The notes under the pieces: model-generated
What the model was told of the DNA's origin: nothing
The model's input: the letters and a program-made list of their open reading frames with translations, nothing else
The model's database searches: none
Shown here: piece by piece, positions 26,901 to 37,758 of the stretch
How the letters are laid out: each line of letters opens with the position of its first letter
How positions within the stretch are numbered: the first letter of the stretch is position 1
NCBI GenBank assembly: GCA_947172415.1
Contig: OX359201.1
Coordinates: 868,001 to 932,000 of the forward strand
Direction: 5' to 3'
Length of the DNA stretch: 64,000 bases
Source: Chondrosia reniformis
Taxonomy: Eukaryota > Porifera > Demospongiae > Chondrillida > Chondrillidae
Made by a program: the position numbers and the translations under genes

Positions 26901-27798
26901 GTGATGATATCACACCAATATTACTTCCTAATCAACAATCTAAAAATTTAACATCTCACCCATCATAGGCCTTGTTAGGTATACAATAAAAAAGGTGAAT
27001 TAACTGCGTTGAAGCAGGTGACATCTATTATACAGTAGTTCTGTAAATGTCTGATTAGTTAATTATCATACGTACATGTATGAATAGTATGTATTTATAT
27101 ACCTATATCTTGTACTGTAACTTCAAATAAGTAGAATGAGAAGGATGAATTGCATATAATACATAGTCCATCATCACCAGCTTCAAATTGTCTATACCAC
27201 AATGTGGTTGCGTTTGTGTCATATCTTGCTGGATCCACATTGTAGACTGTCCAGTTGGAACAGCTCTCATTAGTGTGAAAACTTCCATTATACCCAGTTA
27301 CGGCATAGGATTCAGTAATATACTGAGTTGGTGTAGAGTTACAACTGGGAATTCCATCTATATATTTATATATAGTCATGTGCATAATTTACTTACATAA
27401 ACTTTTGTAGTACTGACTATAGAGTATATTGATTGCTTTTTCACTATCATAAGGTTTAAGCTATTCTATACTTTCTATTAAAAGGAGATGTCATTGTAAA
27501 GGCGGATGGTCAAACTATATATGGTCTATAATTATTGGACACACAAGCTATACTGTACTGGATAAATTGCTACTTGTATGGGCTAACAGGCCTTAATTCG
27601 TCCCAAATGTATACGTATGTCACCACACGCGCAACTATAAATCTATAATAACATTCACACATTGTATAGAGCTAGTAACATGCAAACGTACGTATACGTA
27701 CCTGAATGTCGGATGAAAGACGGCTTTACTGACCAGAATGTTTGAGGGAACACTTCTAGTGCCGTCAATAATAATAAGATAGAGGATTTGAAAAACAT
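20989..27798 (-). CDS. Ig-domain membrane receptor with two cytoplasmic Death domains (receptor D)
   Basis: Nine exons: 27798-27702, 27357-27103, 26821-26625, 26210-26087, 25372-24809, 23411-23367, 22276-21992, 21704-21669 and 21263-20989. Phases agree throughout, giving 625 aa. Signal peptide MFFKSSILLLLTALEV. A CUB-like domain (about 33-117, CIIC) is followed by Ig-like 1 (about 118-223) and Ig-like 2 (about 224-345, GNYQCQVYDPV). A Thr-rich stalk leads to a transmembrane helix (TVVVVTVIVLCLVLLAVLIA). Death domain 1 lies at about 427-520 (HRWYLIACGL, CSKVLIQWI, VTWEKLLTVL, VAKVIKAYL). A 12-residue linker exon separates it from Death domain 2 (about 534-625: YWFIIACGLSM, CSKMLGEWIKK, ATWSKLLDVL, LAKDVKASI). 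The two domains are clearly related, implying internal duplication. Death domains recruit adaptors by homotypic contact, so an apoptosis or NF-kB-type output is plausible inference. Confidence 0.83.
21331..21497. mobile_element. Inverted-repeat element in the last receptor D intron
   Basis: Arms of about 64 bp (21331-21394 and 21433-21497) pair with few mismatches; the longest perfect part contains 'ccaaaccagccaagtgaccg'. The arms flank about 38 bp. It lies between the linker exon and the second Death-domain exon. A smaller hairpin ('actataataagaggc' with its complement) follows at about 21527-21566. Confidence 0.8.
22505..22655 (-). repeat. Dispersed repeat copy, minus orientation
   Basis: The reverse complement of this interval carries the 'aagactcctagggtcactga', 'tgaagggttaaacagctg', 'tctggcccggtggagaagta' series that defines the dispersed family. 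It lies in the receptor D intron between exon 6 and the first Death-domain exon. Confidence 0.75.
24090..24253. mobile_element. Perfect 67-bp inverted repeat (hairpin) in a receptor D intron
   Basis: Arms 24090-24156 and 24187-24253 are perfect reverse complements by eye (outer end 'ttggttgcatgcattggc', inner end 'cacaagggacat'), around a 30-base loop. There are no mismatches, so the insertion or fold-back duplication is recent. It lies in the long intron between the transmembrane exon and the first tail exon. Confidence 0.9.
25911..26046. mobile_element. Hairpin/MITE-like element in a receptor D intron
   Basis: 'acttttggatgattgaatac' with 'accaacaagt' is mirrored by 'acttgttggtgtgctcaatc' and 'gtccaaaagta'. 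The arms are about 33 bp with several mismatches and flank about 65 bp. It sits immediately downstream of receptor D exon 4 in the coding direction. Confidence 0.75.
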
Positions 27799-29106
27799 TC
27801 TGTATATACGTACGTAGCTATAGCTATAGACGATAATACTAGTACTGCGTTTCAAACTTCAGCGTATATACTTCCTATACATTCGTGCAGCCATATAGGG
27901 GTACAAATTCATGTGGTTGCGGAATATACTGCAATAACAACACTTTAGTCAAGTAGAACATATATGGCATCCATCCAATAGGTGTTACATCCGGACTTCA
28001 GGACATGCAGGAAAAACTTAAAGACAAGTGGAACATAAAATTGCATGGTATATAGCTGTATATATATATCCTCATCCAAAGTTCTATATATATAAGGATA
28101 AATTATCATAATATATACATATAGGAGGTCCATTATAAAAACTTCAAATTTGTAAATAGATTGTATGTATGTACGTATTCACTTTACATACTTATTAGTG
28201 GTGATTAGATTTTATTGACTAAAATTCATTCCTAACTTATATATACAACACATCAAACTAGTATCCCAAAATTCTATATAGATAAATACATGTAATTATA
28301 TAAATTGTCACTGAAACTAAAAGTGACTCAATTAGTCCTTCACTGCATACTGATCCTGCATCGGTGACTTCAGTATTCATCAATCTCCACTTATGCGTGA
28401 AACAGTCATATACTTTCAGTATATATTATATATTTTGCAAATAATATTATAAATGATTATATACATAAAGCTATAATATAGCTAGACACTGCAGGAATAT
28501 GCACCTGAATATATATGGTATATTATACCGTATGTACATAAAATGACAGAAACCAAAACATGAAGCTATATATATCTGCATGTATGTAACTTATTGGAGG
28601 AGCAATATATATATATACTATCATAATTCAACATCATGTACATTTACGTATATACGTCAAGGCAAAGTTTGGTATATAACAAATTTCAAGTTCTAAGGTA
28701 ATAATCATTTATTTAACATGTACAATGTGCTGAATTCAGTCAGTCATTTTCAAGCAGAAGTTCATAAAGTGTAAGGAAATACATACATTGGCTCATTTGA
28801 GAAGTCTGGCTGAAACATTTGCATTTCCTTCAAAGGAGTATATTATTCCTAATTCATAAACACACAACTTGCTTTCAGATTATTGTTAATCCATGCATGG
28901 TCATCATAGTTTGGAGGCTACAGTCTATGTATATAGGCAAGACTGAGTGCTCACAGCAGAGGTTCAGTGCCATTAATATACGTTTATGTACATACACTTC
29001 CATATTAATTCCTTAAACGAAACAGTAAGTTACTGAAACTTGTAAATTGTCCTATACACCTCATGTATTAATTCTATAAATGGATGTATATATGTTTACA
29101 TATTAC
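27799..29106. other. Intergenic region upstream of receptor D
   Basis: I see no supported gene here, and the 5' control region of receptor D presumably lies in its first part. The stretch is very AT-rich, with many short TATATA and TACGTA runs. A minus-strand open frame near 28.8 kb lacks a confirmed partner exon. Confidence 0.5.
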
Positions 29107-29244
29107 CTCTTGAAAATTTTTATTCTCTTTATTCTGAATTAACAGGTACGTATATCTCTTATTCATTTTCCCACCATAAGGAGAGTAAAGCTCAGAGGTT
29201 ACGTATTTGTTTTTCACCAGTCCTAGGCTTGGGAAAATTTGTCC
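29107..29244 (-). pseudogene. Decayed exon of the 34-40 kb paralogue family
   Basis: This 138-base segment aligns with exon 5 (143 bases) of the genes at 34049 and 37759. It keeps an acceptor-like start, the phase-1 opening TNFPKP (paralogue: ANFVFKP), the motif ELYSPYGG and a donor-like end. TNFPKP and ELYSPYGG lie in different frames here, so the exon carries a frameshift. No partner exons were found nearby, so it looks like a relic of a third copy. Confidence 0.55.
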
Positions 29245-32200
29245 CTACATGTATAGTATTATGTACGTACCTTGCTTGAAAAAAATGATTTTCTAAAATA
29301 GATCTCCTATACACGCAATAAAGAGCATATGTAGATATAAGACTGCATAATACATATTATACTTCACTGTATACAAACATTATATATAAAAATGGCATTC
29401 ATATGTACACCTTAAATAATATATAAAAGGATAATACATAATATATATAAGGAATTCAACCAGTGGAAAGTTCCTCTATTATATATGTCTATTGGTTGCA
29501 TCCAATCAAACGCACATCAACTGCTGGGTATTTCCTAATTTTGCCTACCAGTGACCATGGACATTGCTTGGCAACAACTACCTATAGGGAGAGGTTTATA
29601 TATACGTCCCCCAAAAGCCCCTTACACATATATACATATATAGTTCATCGATCATCTTGCATGTAGCTATGCATGTAGGTATGCATGATTTAAAAATGTA
29701 TGTATGTTACATATATATATATACATATATAGGAGGTCTATTAAATCTATATACAAATGGACTTCTTCACACTTCCACTACTAAGAAATAGAGATGTTTG
29801 TCATTAATTCAAATTTGATAAAATTGATTAATTATTACAACACATCTGAGATTATACGTATATTACATATACCATTTCTATAGGAACACAAGATGGCAAT
29901 TCTAGGTCTGGTGCTAGAACAGTCAACACTCATAGATAATGCACAAGGAGAGATCAAAACAAATCTTTTAGTTCTTGAAAAACTACTCTAGAAGGATAAT
30001 AAAGAGTAAAATCTCATTCAGAAGATGGTATAAAGTCAGCTTTGACAATCATAACTCTGTAACAATGATGGAGCTATAATGTTTAGAAACAACCTTATTG
30101 CTGCTACCATGGCAAATGTATGTACTTGGTTGTTATGGTCCAATAAAATTGTTATTGAATTGTTCCCATGGTAATAAATATCAAAAGAATTGCTATTCAA
30201 TTATTTACAGCTTTACCCTGCTATTGATGTTTGCTATTGCCTGCTCCTCATAACACCAGATCTAATAAAAGATCCTAACAATTGTATTAATACAACTGCA
30301 ATACAACATGCATGACCAGAACATTCTAACGAATAACCTCTCTAATTAAGCACTTTAGCAAACACATGAGATTATTAAAATAAACAAACTCTGAAATTGA
30401 TAGTAATAATTCAAACTGACATGCTATACTTTAAAACTAATAAAAATTCTGACTATTGAATTGTCTATAATATTCATCCAGTTTAAATTCGAATCACTGA
30501 CAATAGAAAACTTTGAAAATGATACAATACAGTCAATCCTTTATTTATACTACCTTTCTTGGACTGTCATTGTAACAGGAGAAATACTTTCCTTCTAGTT
30601 TGAAGGAAAATTGTCTGAGAACAAGCACAAATTACCATGGCAACCCTCAATTGACAACATTGCCATAGCAATGGCTACAATCAATTAATTCAAGGACTAC
30701 AACTGAACAATTATATAGAACACCTATAGCTAGCTGGTCGCATAAACCTGTGAGTATATAATTCATCAAAATTATATCTAATAGCTGACCTGCATGGGGC
30801 ACTTACACTTGGAAATGCAACAAACATTAGATTTTAGCTATGTACAACTACTACATACAATATGTATAGTTCCTTGTCTACAGTAACTTGCAAGTGCTAA
30901 CTGGGTTAGTTAGTGCAATCTCACTGTCCTACACATCTCCCCAATTGAACTATGGTAGCTAGGAGTTATATTAGTTACTATAGGGACTGGTAAAGATGCT
31001 AAATCTGGTGGTCCCACTGTACAAATGTAACCCAGATCCTTTAAAGTTGTTATACTCACAGCTGATTCCATGCAAATTTCTCCCTTAAATCTAATACTTT
31101 CTTTCACTATCTTTCCCAACTGAAAGGGTTGAGTCCTGTAATGATTCCCTACCATTCAATTCTTCTTTCAACTTAATTGGATATGTTGCTAGGCAACTGA
31201 CCTTTGATTCCATGACAATTCTTCTGCAAATAGAGCAAATAAAGTCAAGGTTGCGCAATAAGCAATCAAATGCTGGTTTGTATAAATTGTACCTACAGTG
31301 ACAAATTACATTTTGAGCAATCTCACAAATTAGTATTCTGTAAAGATGCTGATTAATATGCTAATCATGGAACTTAAAAGAATCATTTGTCTGATTCTCT
31401 AAACAAGATTTTGGATTCATAAATTGATTGAGCAATAGCGCAGAAGGATTTAGCCGAGGATTCATCTACTTACGTATATATATGCACGAATCGGACTTTG
31501 GTTTTCACTGTGCATGAAACATCGATCTGGATGGTTTGTGTTTATACAGGAGGAAGGTATATAAGAAGAAAATATAAAAACATATATGACCTTTTAATGC
31601 ATGCATGGTGCATCTTTTTGAAATTTATTTGTAAATATTCAAAATGAAAATAAAAATGGTGGAATATGGAATATGCACTGGTATAAAATGGGTGGCCACA
31701 ACACCAAAAAATTTGTAATGGGAATTAACACCATTTAAAGGTGGCTGTACTGGTCAAGGTATTTTGGTGATTAGCTCCTCCAATGATTTTTACAGTGTAT
31801 ATGTATATCGATTCATGCGCTCGCAAGAGCCTGTTATAAGATAAATAATTTCTGCTGAACAATTGAGTTTCATCGAAATATTAATAGTTAATTTGTGTAA
31901 GCACTTCCATTCATGGGGTCACTGTACATTTTATGATTTGCTTCGCCGGATAGCCATCAATGATTTCTAGTCGAAACTCAATAACAATACCAACTTGCTG
32001 AATAGGCCGGGTCATGTTCTGCATGTTGTCTATTGTTCTTGAACATGACCTCGAAAACAATAAAAAAAATTTTAGTTTCACGATTTTTCGGCCAAGTTCA
32101 TGATGTTTCCCGCCGACGATTTTTAATAAATAGTCGAGGAAATTTTCATTCTTTGGCCTCCGGGCTATCAACTCTGGAGGTCTACTTTGGTGTGGATCGA

Positions 32201-34048
32201 TGCGCCAACCGTGGTAGGAGCACGACCATGGTACCATGCGACAAAGGGTCATCGGTGTCCGTATAGTGGGGTCATCTCTCTACCTATGGGTTAGTGCCTG
32301 GAGATGTATCTCACTATTAATCCTGCTAGTGTGCAGATTCTCACTATATGACCCGTACCTGGAGGAGCGTGGGTCCAGTGCCACTATGTAGTCGGTCAGG
32401 AACCCCTGTTGTAGGCTGCAGCTTCAGGTTGGTTGGGAAGGCATGCATTTGCATTTCAATTTGTATATATTCATTTTTTTCGTATCCATGCATCAATGTA
32501 GTATTTCATTGTACATCATGTATTTTCCGTTCTTTCCCTATAGTTCATTGAACTGATGGGTCCCTACTCTAAAGCACCTGGCCAATCCCAATGAGCTATA
32601 TAAAGTCTGTGTGCAGTGTTCCCAAGCTACGTTGTGTGCACATGATGATTCTCATGGTGGGAGTTTGTGGTCCGCCAGGGTCGGGCTTGTTCTGTTCGTA
32701 GCGTGGCAGGGCAAGACTAGTAACTGGTCAGAGGTCGGTCAGGTATGCCAGATCGCTCCCGTCCAACTTCTCTTATGACGCAAGTAGTGGAAGTGTCAAA
32801 CAGAGTTGAGAAACCGGAGGCCATTTGGGGCACGAAGTATACTTCTACCTCCACGTAATGTGCCATGGAATCACTTTTACACTTAGTAAAGTGATGCAAA
32901 ACGAAGTAATACAGCAAACCAATCCACAGAAGAAAACAAAGCTAGAACATGGTCTCTTTACAACCATGAACATTTTAAAAAACTAATATTTTTGAACATT
33001 TTTCTCTTTTTTAATTTGAAGTATATATATATATGTACATTGCAAAATGATTATTGATTATATATTCAATCCCAATTGGTGATAGTGATAAATATAATAA
33101 ATTCTATAGCTTTTTATAATGCATCCATTCTATAAGCATTCAGTATACTCTTGTGTAAATTCTTGCATAACAGGCATATATACATATAAAGAGCATTGAA
33201 TTTAACAATACATTAAGCAAAAATGTTCACATATGAACTCCGTATATAACTTGTGCACCATTAATCTGTTTGATCTAAAAGTTTAAAACATATAGCTCTT
33301 GTGATCCACATGGCCTTAAAATACACTGGCGTATATATATGTATAACTTGCACTGTATATATCTGAGATTCCACTATATATATTCGGCTACTCATGTTCA
33401 CCTAATATAATTATGGTCAGGTATTTGTATACCTGACTTGCATTATTATATGTAAATGTATATGTTATTATTTACATAGCTGAAATTCCCCTGCATGTTT
33501 TGATAGAGGAGACAGGATTCTCTCTCACTCAGAAGGTCAGACCAAACGGATAAACAGGCCTTACATACATGAATAATTAATGACTTGAGCTCCTAATTAA
33601 AGCAAGCTTAAGAATTGTGCCAGTCCTATTCTACTACTGATGTATAAAATACATTTAGCAATCATTTATCACAGAATATACATAGCCCATGTACCTCCTA
33701 TGGGAGTACAATAAAGTGATAATACTTCCAATTTGGTATGTACGTAGTAGTGATATATATATACATACATAACATACACAAAGAAATTAACTACAGTCAC
33801 TTTACTTCACTTTACTTCACGGATGTCATGGATGAACTCTATAGAGAAGATATTCTTAAACAGTACAAAACTCCAGTATATAAAACTACGGGATCAGATG
33901 GATAACGCTACAACAAAAAACCAAAGAACTACAACAAAGAATAAAAGGTAGTGTGTGGGGGGCGCAAACAGGAAGGATTAAATCATGTGTGAGGAAAGTG
34001 TAAATTGTTAATATATTATAGAAATAAACACACTAGGATAGAAGTGTT
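29245..34048. other. Gene-poor region, nothing confidently coding
   Basis: I could not build a gene here. Minus-strand open frames at 30910-31155 (81 aa) and 31911-32252 (113 aa) have somewhat protein-like composition but no convincing splice partners or domains. The stretch at 32250-32760 is less AT-rich and non-repetitive, and may be a diverged mobile or gene remnant. The rest is AT-rich spacer with short hairpins such as 'catatatatatatacatata' at about 29700-29730. Confidence 0.4.
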
Positions 34049-36647
34049 TCAGTTGCCTTTTATGGTTAGGCACTGCAGCTGCTCTAGACTGTCTTTATTG
34101 ACAAAAGGTCCAATGGCAAACATTACTCCATTGTCAAAGAGAGGCTCTATTTTGGGAGCACTGTAAACAGGTCCTCCATGGACAGTATCAAATTTGATGG
34201 GCCTGTTATTGTCCATGTCTGTAAGAGTTCCACCTTCACCAGAGTACTTGAGTCGAAGATCTAGAGCCCTTCGACCTCTTTCATTCATAATCTATAAACA
34301 GTGAATATATATATAGTTATACCCCATTGCCATGGCAATGATCCAAAAACCAGGGAGAATTATCTATACTGTATAAAGCATGTAAGTTGCTGAATAATAC
34401 ACTAGTTTTAACAGGAAGTTTGTTGCTGGCAATTTCTTAGACTGTGAAACAAATTTCACGCCTTAATCCTTCACTTTTTAGCGATTTCAAACCCTGGATG
34501 CCCAAAAGCCATGGCAAAGGGGCATAACTCAGTTATATAATAGAGTCCATATCCTTGGTCTTCCACTGAATTACTTGGCATTGTGTAGCCGTTGTATGGC
34601 GCCCCAGTGAGAGGACCATCCTCTAGTTTTTATAATTGGCCAATATGCATCAGCCACAAATCTGGGTAAATCTATTAAGTAAACGAGAGCCTATGCATAT
34701 ACTATATTACATGTACCTCTAGAAAAGTGTACACTCTTCTCTCCTCTTTATCTAGATCTATCCCTCTTATTCCCAAGTTTGTTCTGCCTCCATAAGGAGA
34801 GTACAGCTCAAAAAGAATATCGCTTTCATCAATCTTGATTGGCTTGAAAACAAAGTTTGCTGTTAGACGTGATATAATAAATAAATAAAATGTCATAAGA
34901 CAAATAATATATATATAATAAAGTATATCCCCCATGCATGTAGCTCCTGTGTCTCTCAAATATGTTTTACCATGAAAGTTACAAAATACTGTGACTCCTA
35001 GGATCGTCATGCAATATATGCAAGTTTAGTTACAGTGCATTGAGGCATTATACAATATATTTATGCTATGATCTAGAAAATTTTCATTGAGGCATTAATA
35101 TTGAGATCATCATATGCACTTGTGCACATAGCACATGCAGTACTTCAGTGATAGATGTACCTTGACTCCAGAAGTTTCCGGCTGACTTAATATTTTTAGA
35201 CTCAATAGCATTCTTTGTGCCATACAAGCCATGTAGTGTGTCATTAATGAAAGTCAGTTTTGGAGATTTGTGTGGCTTAAAAACCAACAAAGTGCCAACT
35301 TTCAGATTATCCTGCATGGGTTAGTATGTAATATAATAATGGTGTTTAGCATGGACACCTTATATAGCCAATATTGTACATTGTATGATATAATTATATA
35401 ATTATTGAAGCATGCAGTTCTGTACTTTGTTTTTAAACTTACCCCCTTAGATTTATCATTAAAAAGTATCGGAAGTCTCTTTTTTATATAATTTTGGGTT
35501 GGTTTGGGAAGAGTAGAAAGGTCTTTCCATTGAGGCCTACCAGAGTTCCAGTATGGTAAACATTTCTGTATGTATAAGAAGCATTATAACTTAAGAATAC
35601 AAATATATATATAATTAATTATGAGTATTGCACCTAGTAGTAGTACACAGTGTAAGTTGCAAATGCTTCGACTTCTAAATATAAGATACAAAACTACAAT
35701 CTAGTTTAATTATAAAATAGTAGTACATGTATTAGGGTCACCATATGGCCTATATAAATGCACTCCTACCAGCACCTGACATTGAGACATATCATCTAGA
35801 TCTCATTTATGCAAAGAGCAATAGCTACAGAATGCAAGCTAGACCAAATGGATTACCAATTACATTTAATTTTCACACCTAGCAGACTCAGAATCTGAAG
35901 GTTCTCTGTGTTACATTAATTCCCAAAGGAGCTGTGTCTCAGGCAGTTAATGACAACAGTAGATTTTACATGCACCATGAATTTTGACTGCATCACACAT
36001 AATTTGCAAATGACTACTACACGAGAGCATTTTTGTGGTTTAAGAAATCAATTAGTCTTCAATGCATGTCTATATACCCCTGGCCAGATTTTAGTGCCCC
36101 ATTCCTTTATATATATGTAAGTATAATTTTTGTAGAGTATACGAGTGATACAAGTACATATACCAACTGAGTTGAAAATCTATAATATCAATTATATATA
36201 TATACAATGTATATTATATATAAACTATATATATTAGCTATACACACTCACATATCCACCAAGGCCTTCTGTGACCTTCTGTGTTTGTATTTCCTGGCAC
36301 ACTAAATATGATGGAACATCCGTGGCCTCAATTCCGGAAGTAGATTCTTGAGCTAGACTCGCTGAGGACATTCTTTCCTTCTTGCCACCTGAAAATATAG
36401 TAGGGTGAGCATTATATTATCAACTGAACCTGCAGACCCGTATAAACGTAGACATCTTGGCCGCGTGCCCTGGAAGAAGTGGAGAATTAGCGTTCTACAG
36501 CTGATTATAGAGGTGTTCTGATTTTCAGTGGCCCGTTGCATATGGCATAATATTTATTGTAGATATATTTCTTGCATGACACCTACCTTTTTCGTCGTCC
36601 GAAGGAGTCGCGGTCCCACCATTAAGATTGCTAGGTTGATTTTCCAT
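34049..36647 (-). CDS. Unrecognised six-exon gene, 285 aa (tandem paralogue 1)
   Basis: Exons: 36647-36587, 36388-36252, 35565-35443, 35311-35161, 34859-34717 and 34291-34049. All boundaries are GT-AG and in phase. The protein starts MENQPSNLNGG and has no signal peptide or membrane helix. Recognisable stretches include YWNSGRPQWKDLSTLPKPTQ, TLHGLYGTKN, SAGNFWSQG, ELYSPYGGRTNLGIRG and GGPVYSAPKIEP. I know no family for it. Its neighbour at 37759-40606 is a close tandem copy with the same exon structure and similar introns. The gene at 1354-4097 shares the phase pattern and an NFVF exon start. It may be a lineage-specific cytosolic protein. The function is unknown. Confidence 0.72.
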
Positions 36648-37758
36648 CAACGACGTTAACAGTCGCCACGTCTTAATTCAGATCCCCTAAGAGATAACAG
36701 AGGCTAACTACGTACATTACGTCATTGGATACTGAAGGTACTTTAAATTATTCTCCCACGTAGGCGGCTAGATGGAAGGTCAACAAGCCACTAATTTATA
36801 TGTGTATGACTTGTCTAAACATGGCTGTATATGTTTTGTTAATAATACGTATAAGTACATATACCAAATTTAGATTTGGATGCACATGTGCATATATGCA
36901 AGTGCTTATGGTCATTAATTATTCTGAGGAATTAATATTGCTATTACTTGTTGCTATGGCCACTCCATCCCTGTTGTGCAACTGTTATTGACTCTTCCTT
37001 ATTGTTGAAATCATAAAACATCACAACAAATATGCAATAATATGAACCATATAAAACAGTACTAGTTCTAAATAATAAAATATAGGTTGATTGAAGATAT
37101 TACATTTATGTGGCTTTGAGCTAGCACGATTGGAGGTGGTCCGGAAAAAATGGCAACTAGGACTAGCTATCATATCGAGACACGGGTCTCTATATATGAC
37201 TTGAATGCATGCACCTATCTATATTACTGACAACTTTAGATCTGATATATAAGAATCACGAATTCGAAATATGCTGATTCAGCAAAGTTGTTTAATTTAT
37301 TGCATGTTGTTTACATATATACTTAGAGAAAAACTTTACATCTTCAGAAATATACAGCTGTACGTACACATGCATTGAAATAAATGATTCATAAAACCAC
37401 TAGGTTGTTTATAGCACTGTATACATGGACTATATATACACATGCTATATTAAACTAGACTATAAAGAAGATCTGAAAGATAAGTTTGATGGAATTAATC
37501 CTATTATACGTATAGCTATATGTATAACTGCTATAGTTGTATATATATATACTGTATATACTGTATATACATGTACATATAGCAGGTTCCATGTATTGTC
37601 TATCTACATAATATACTCTATATATATAATAGTGCACTACAAAAACCAAACTAAATATGTAAATGCCAAATAAGTTATTGTATATAGTTTGAAGGTATAT
37701 CAGCTTATGTATTATGTATTACGTTTCAGTTGTCTTTTGTAGTTAGGCACTGCAGTCG
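36648..37758. other. Spacer between the tandem paralogues
   Basis: No gene is seen. 'ccactccatccctgttg' near 36961 recurs near 41006, upstream of the second copy. The duplication unit therefore extends past each start codon into the promoter side. The remainder is AT-rich. Confidence 0.6.

Noticed and set aside
28700-28990. Possible final exon of a third 34-kb-family gene
   Set aside because: A short open frame is present but I could not align it to the paralogues' last exon.
30910-31155. 81-codon minus-strand ORF
   Set aside because: No acceptor, partner exon or domain could be supported, so it is mentioned only within the gene-poor region.
31911-32252. 113-codon minus-strand ORF
   Set aside because: It has mixed composition and no confirmed splice partners or recognisable family; chance or a remnant cannot be excluded.
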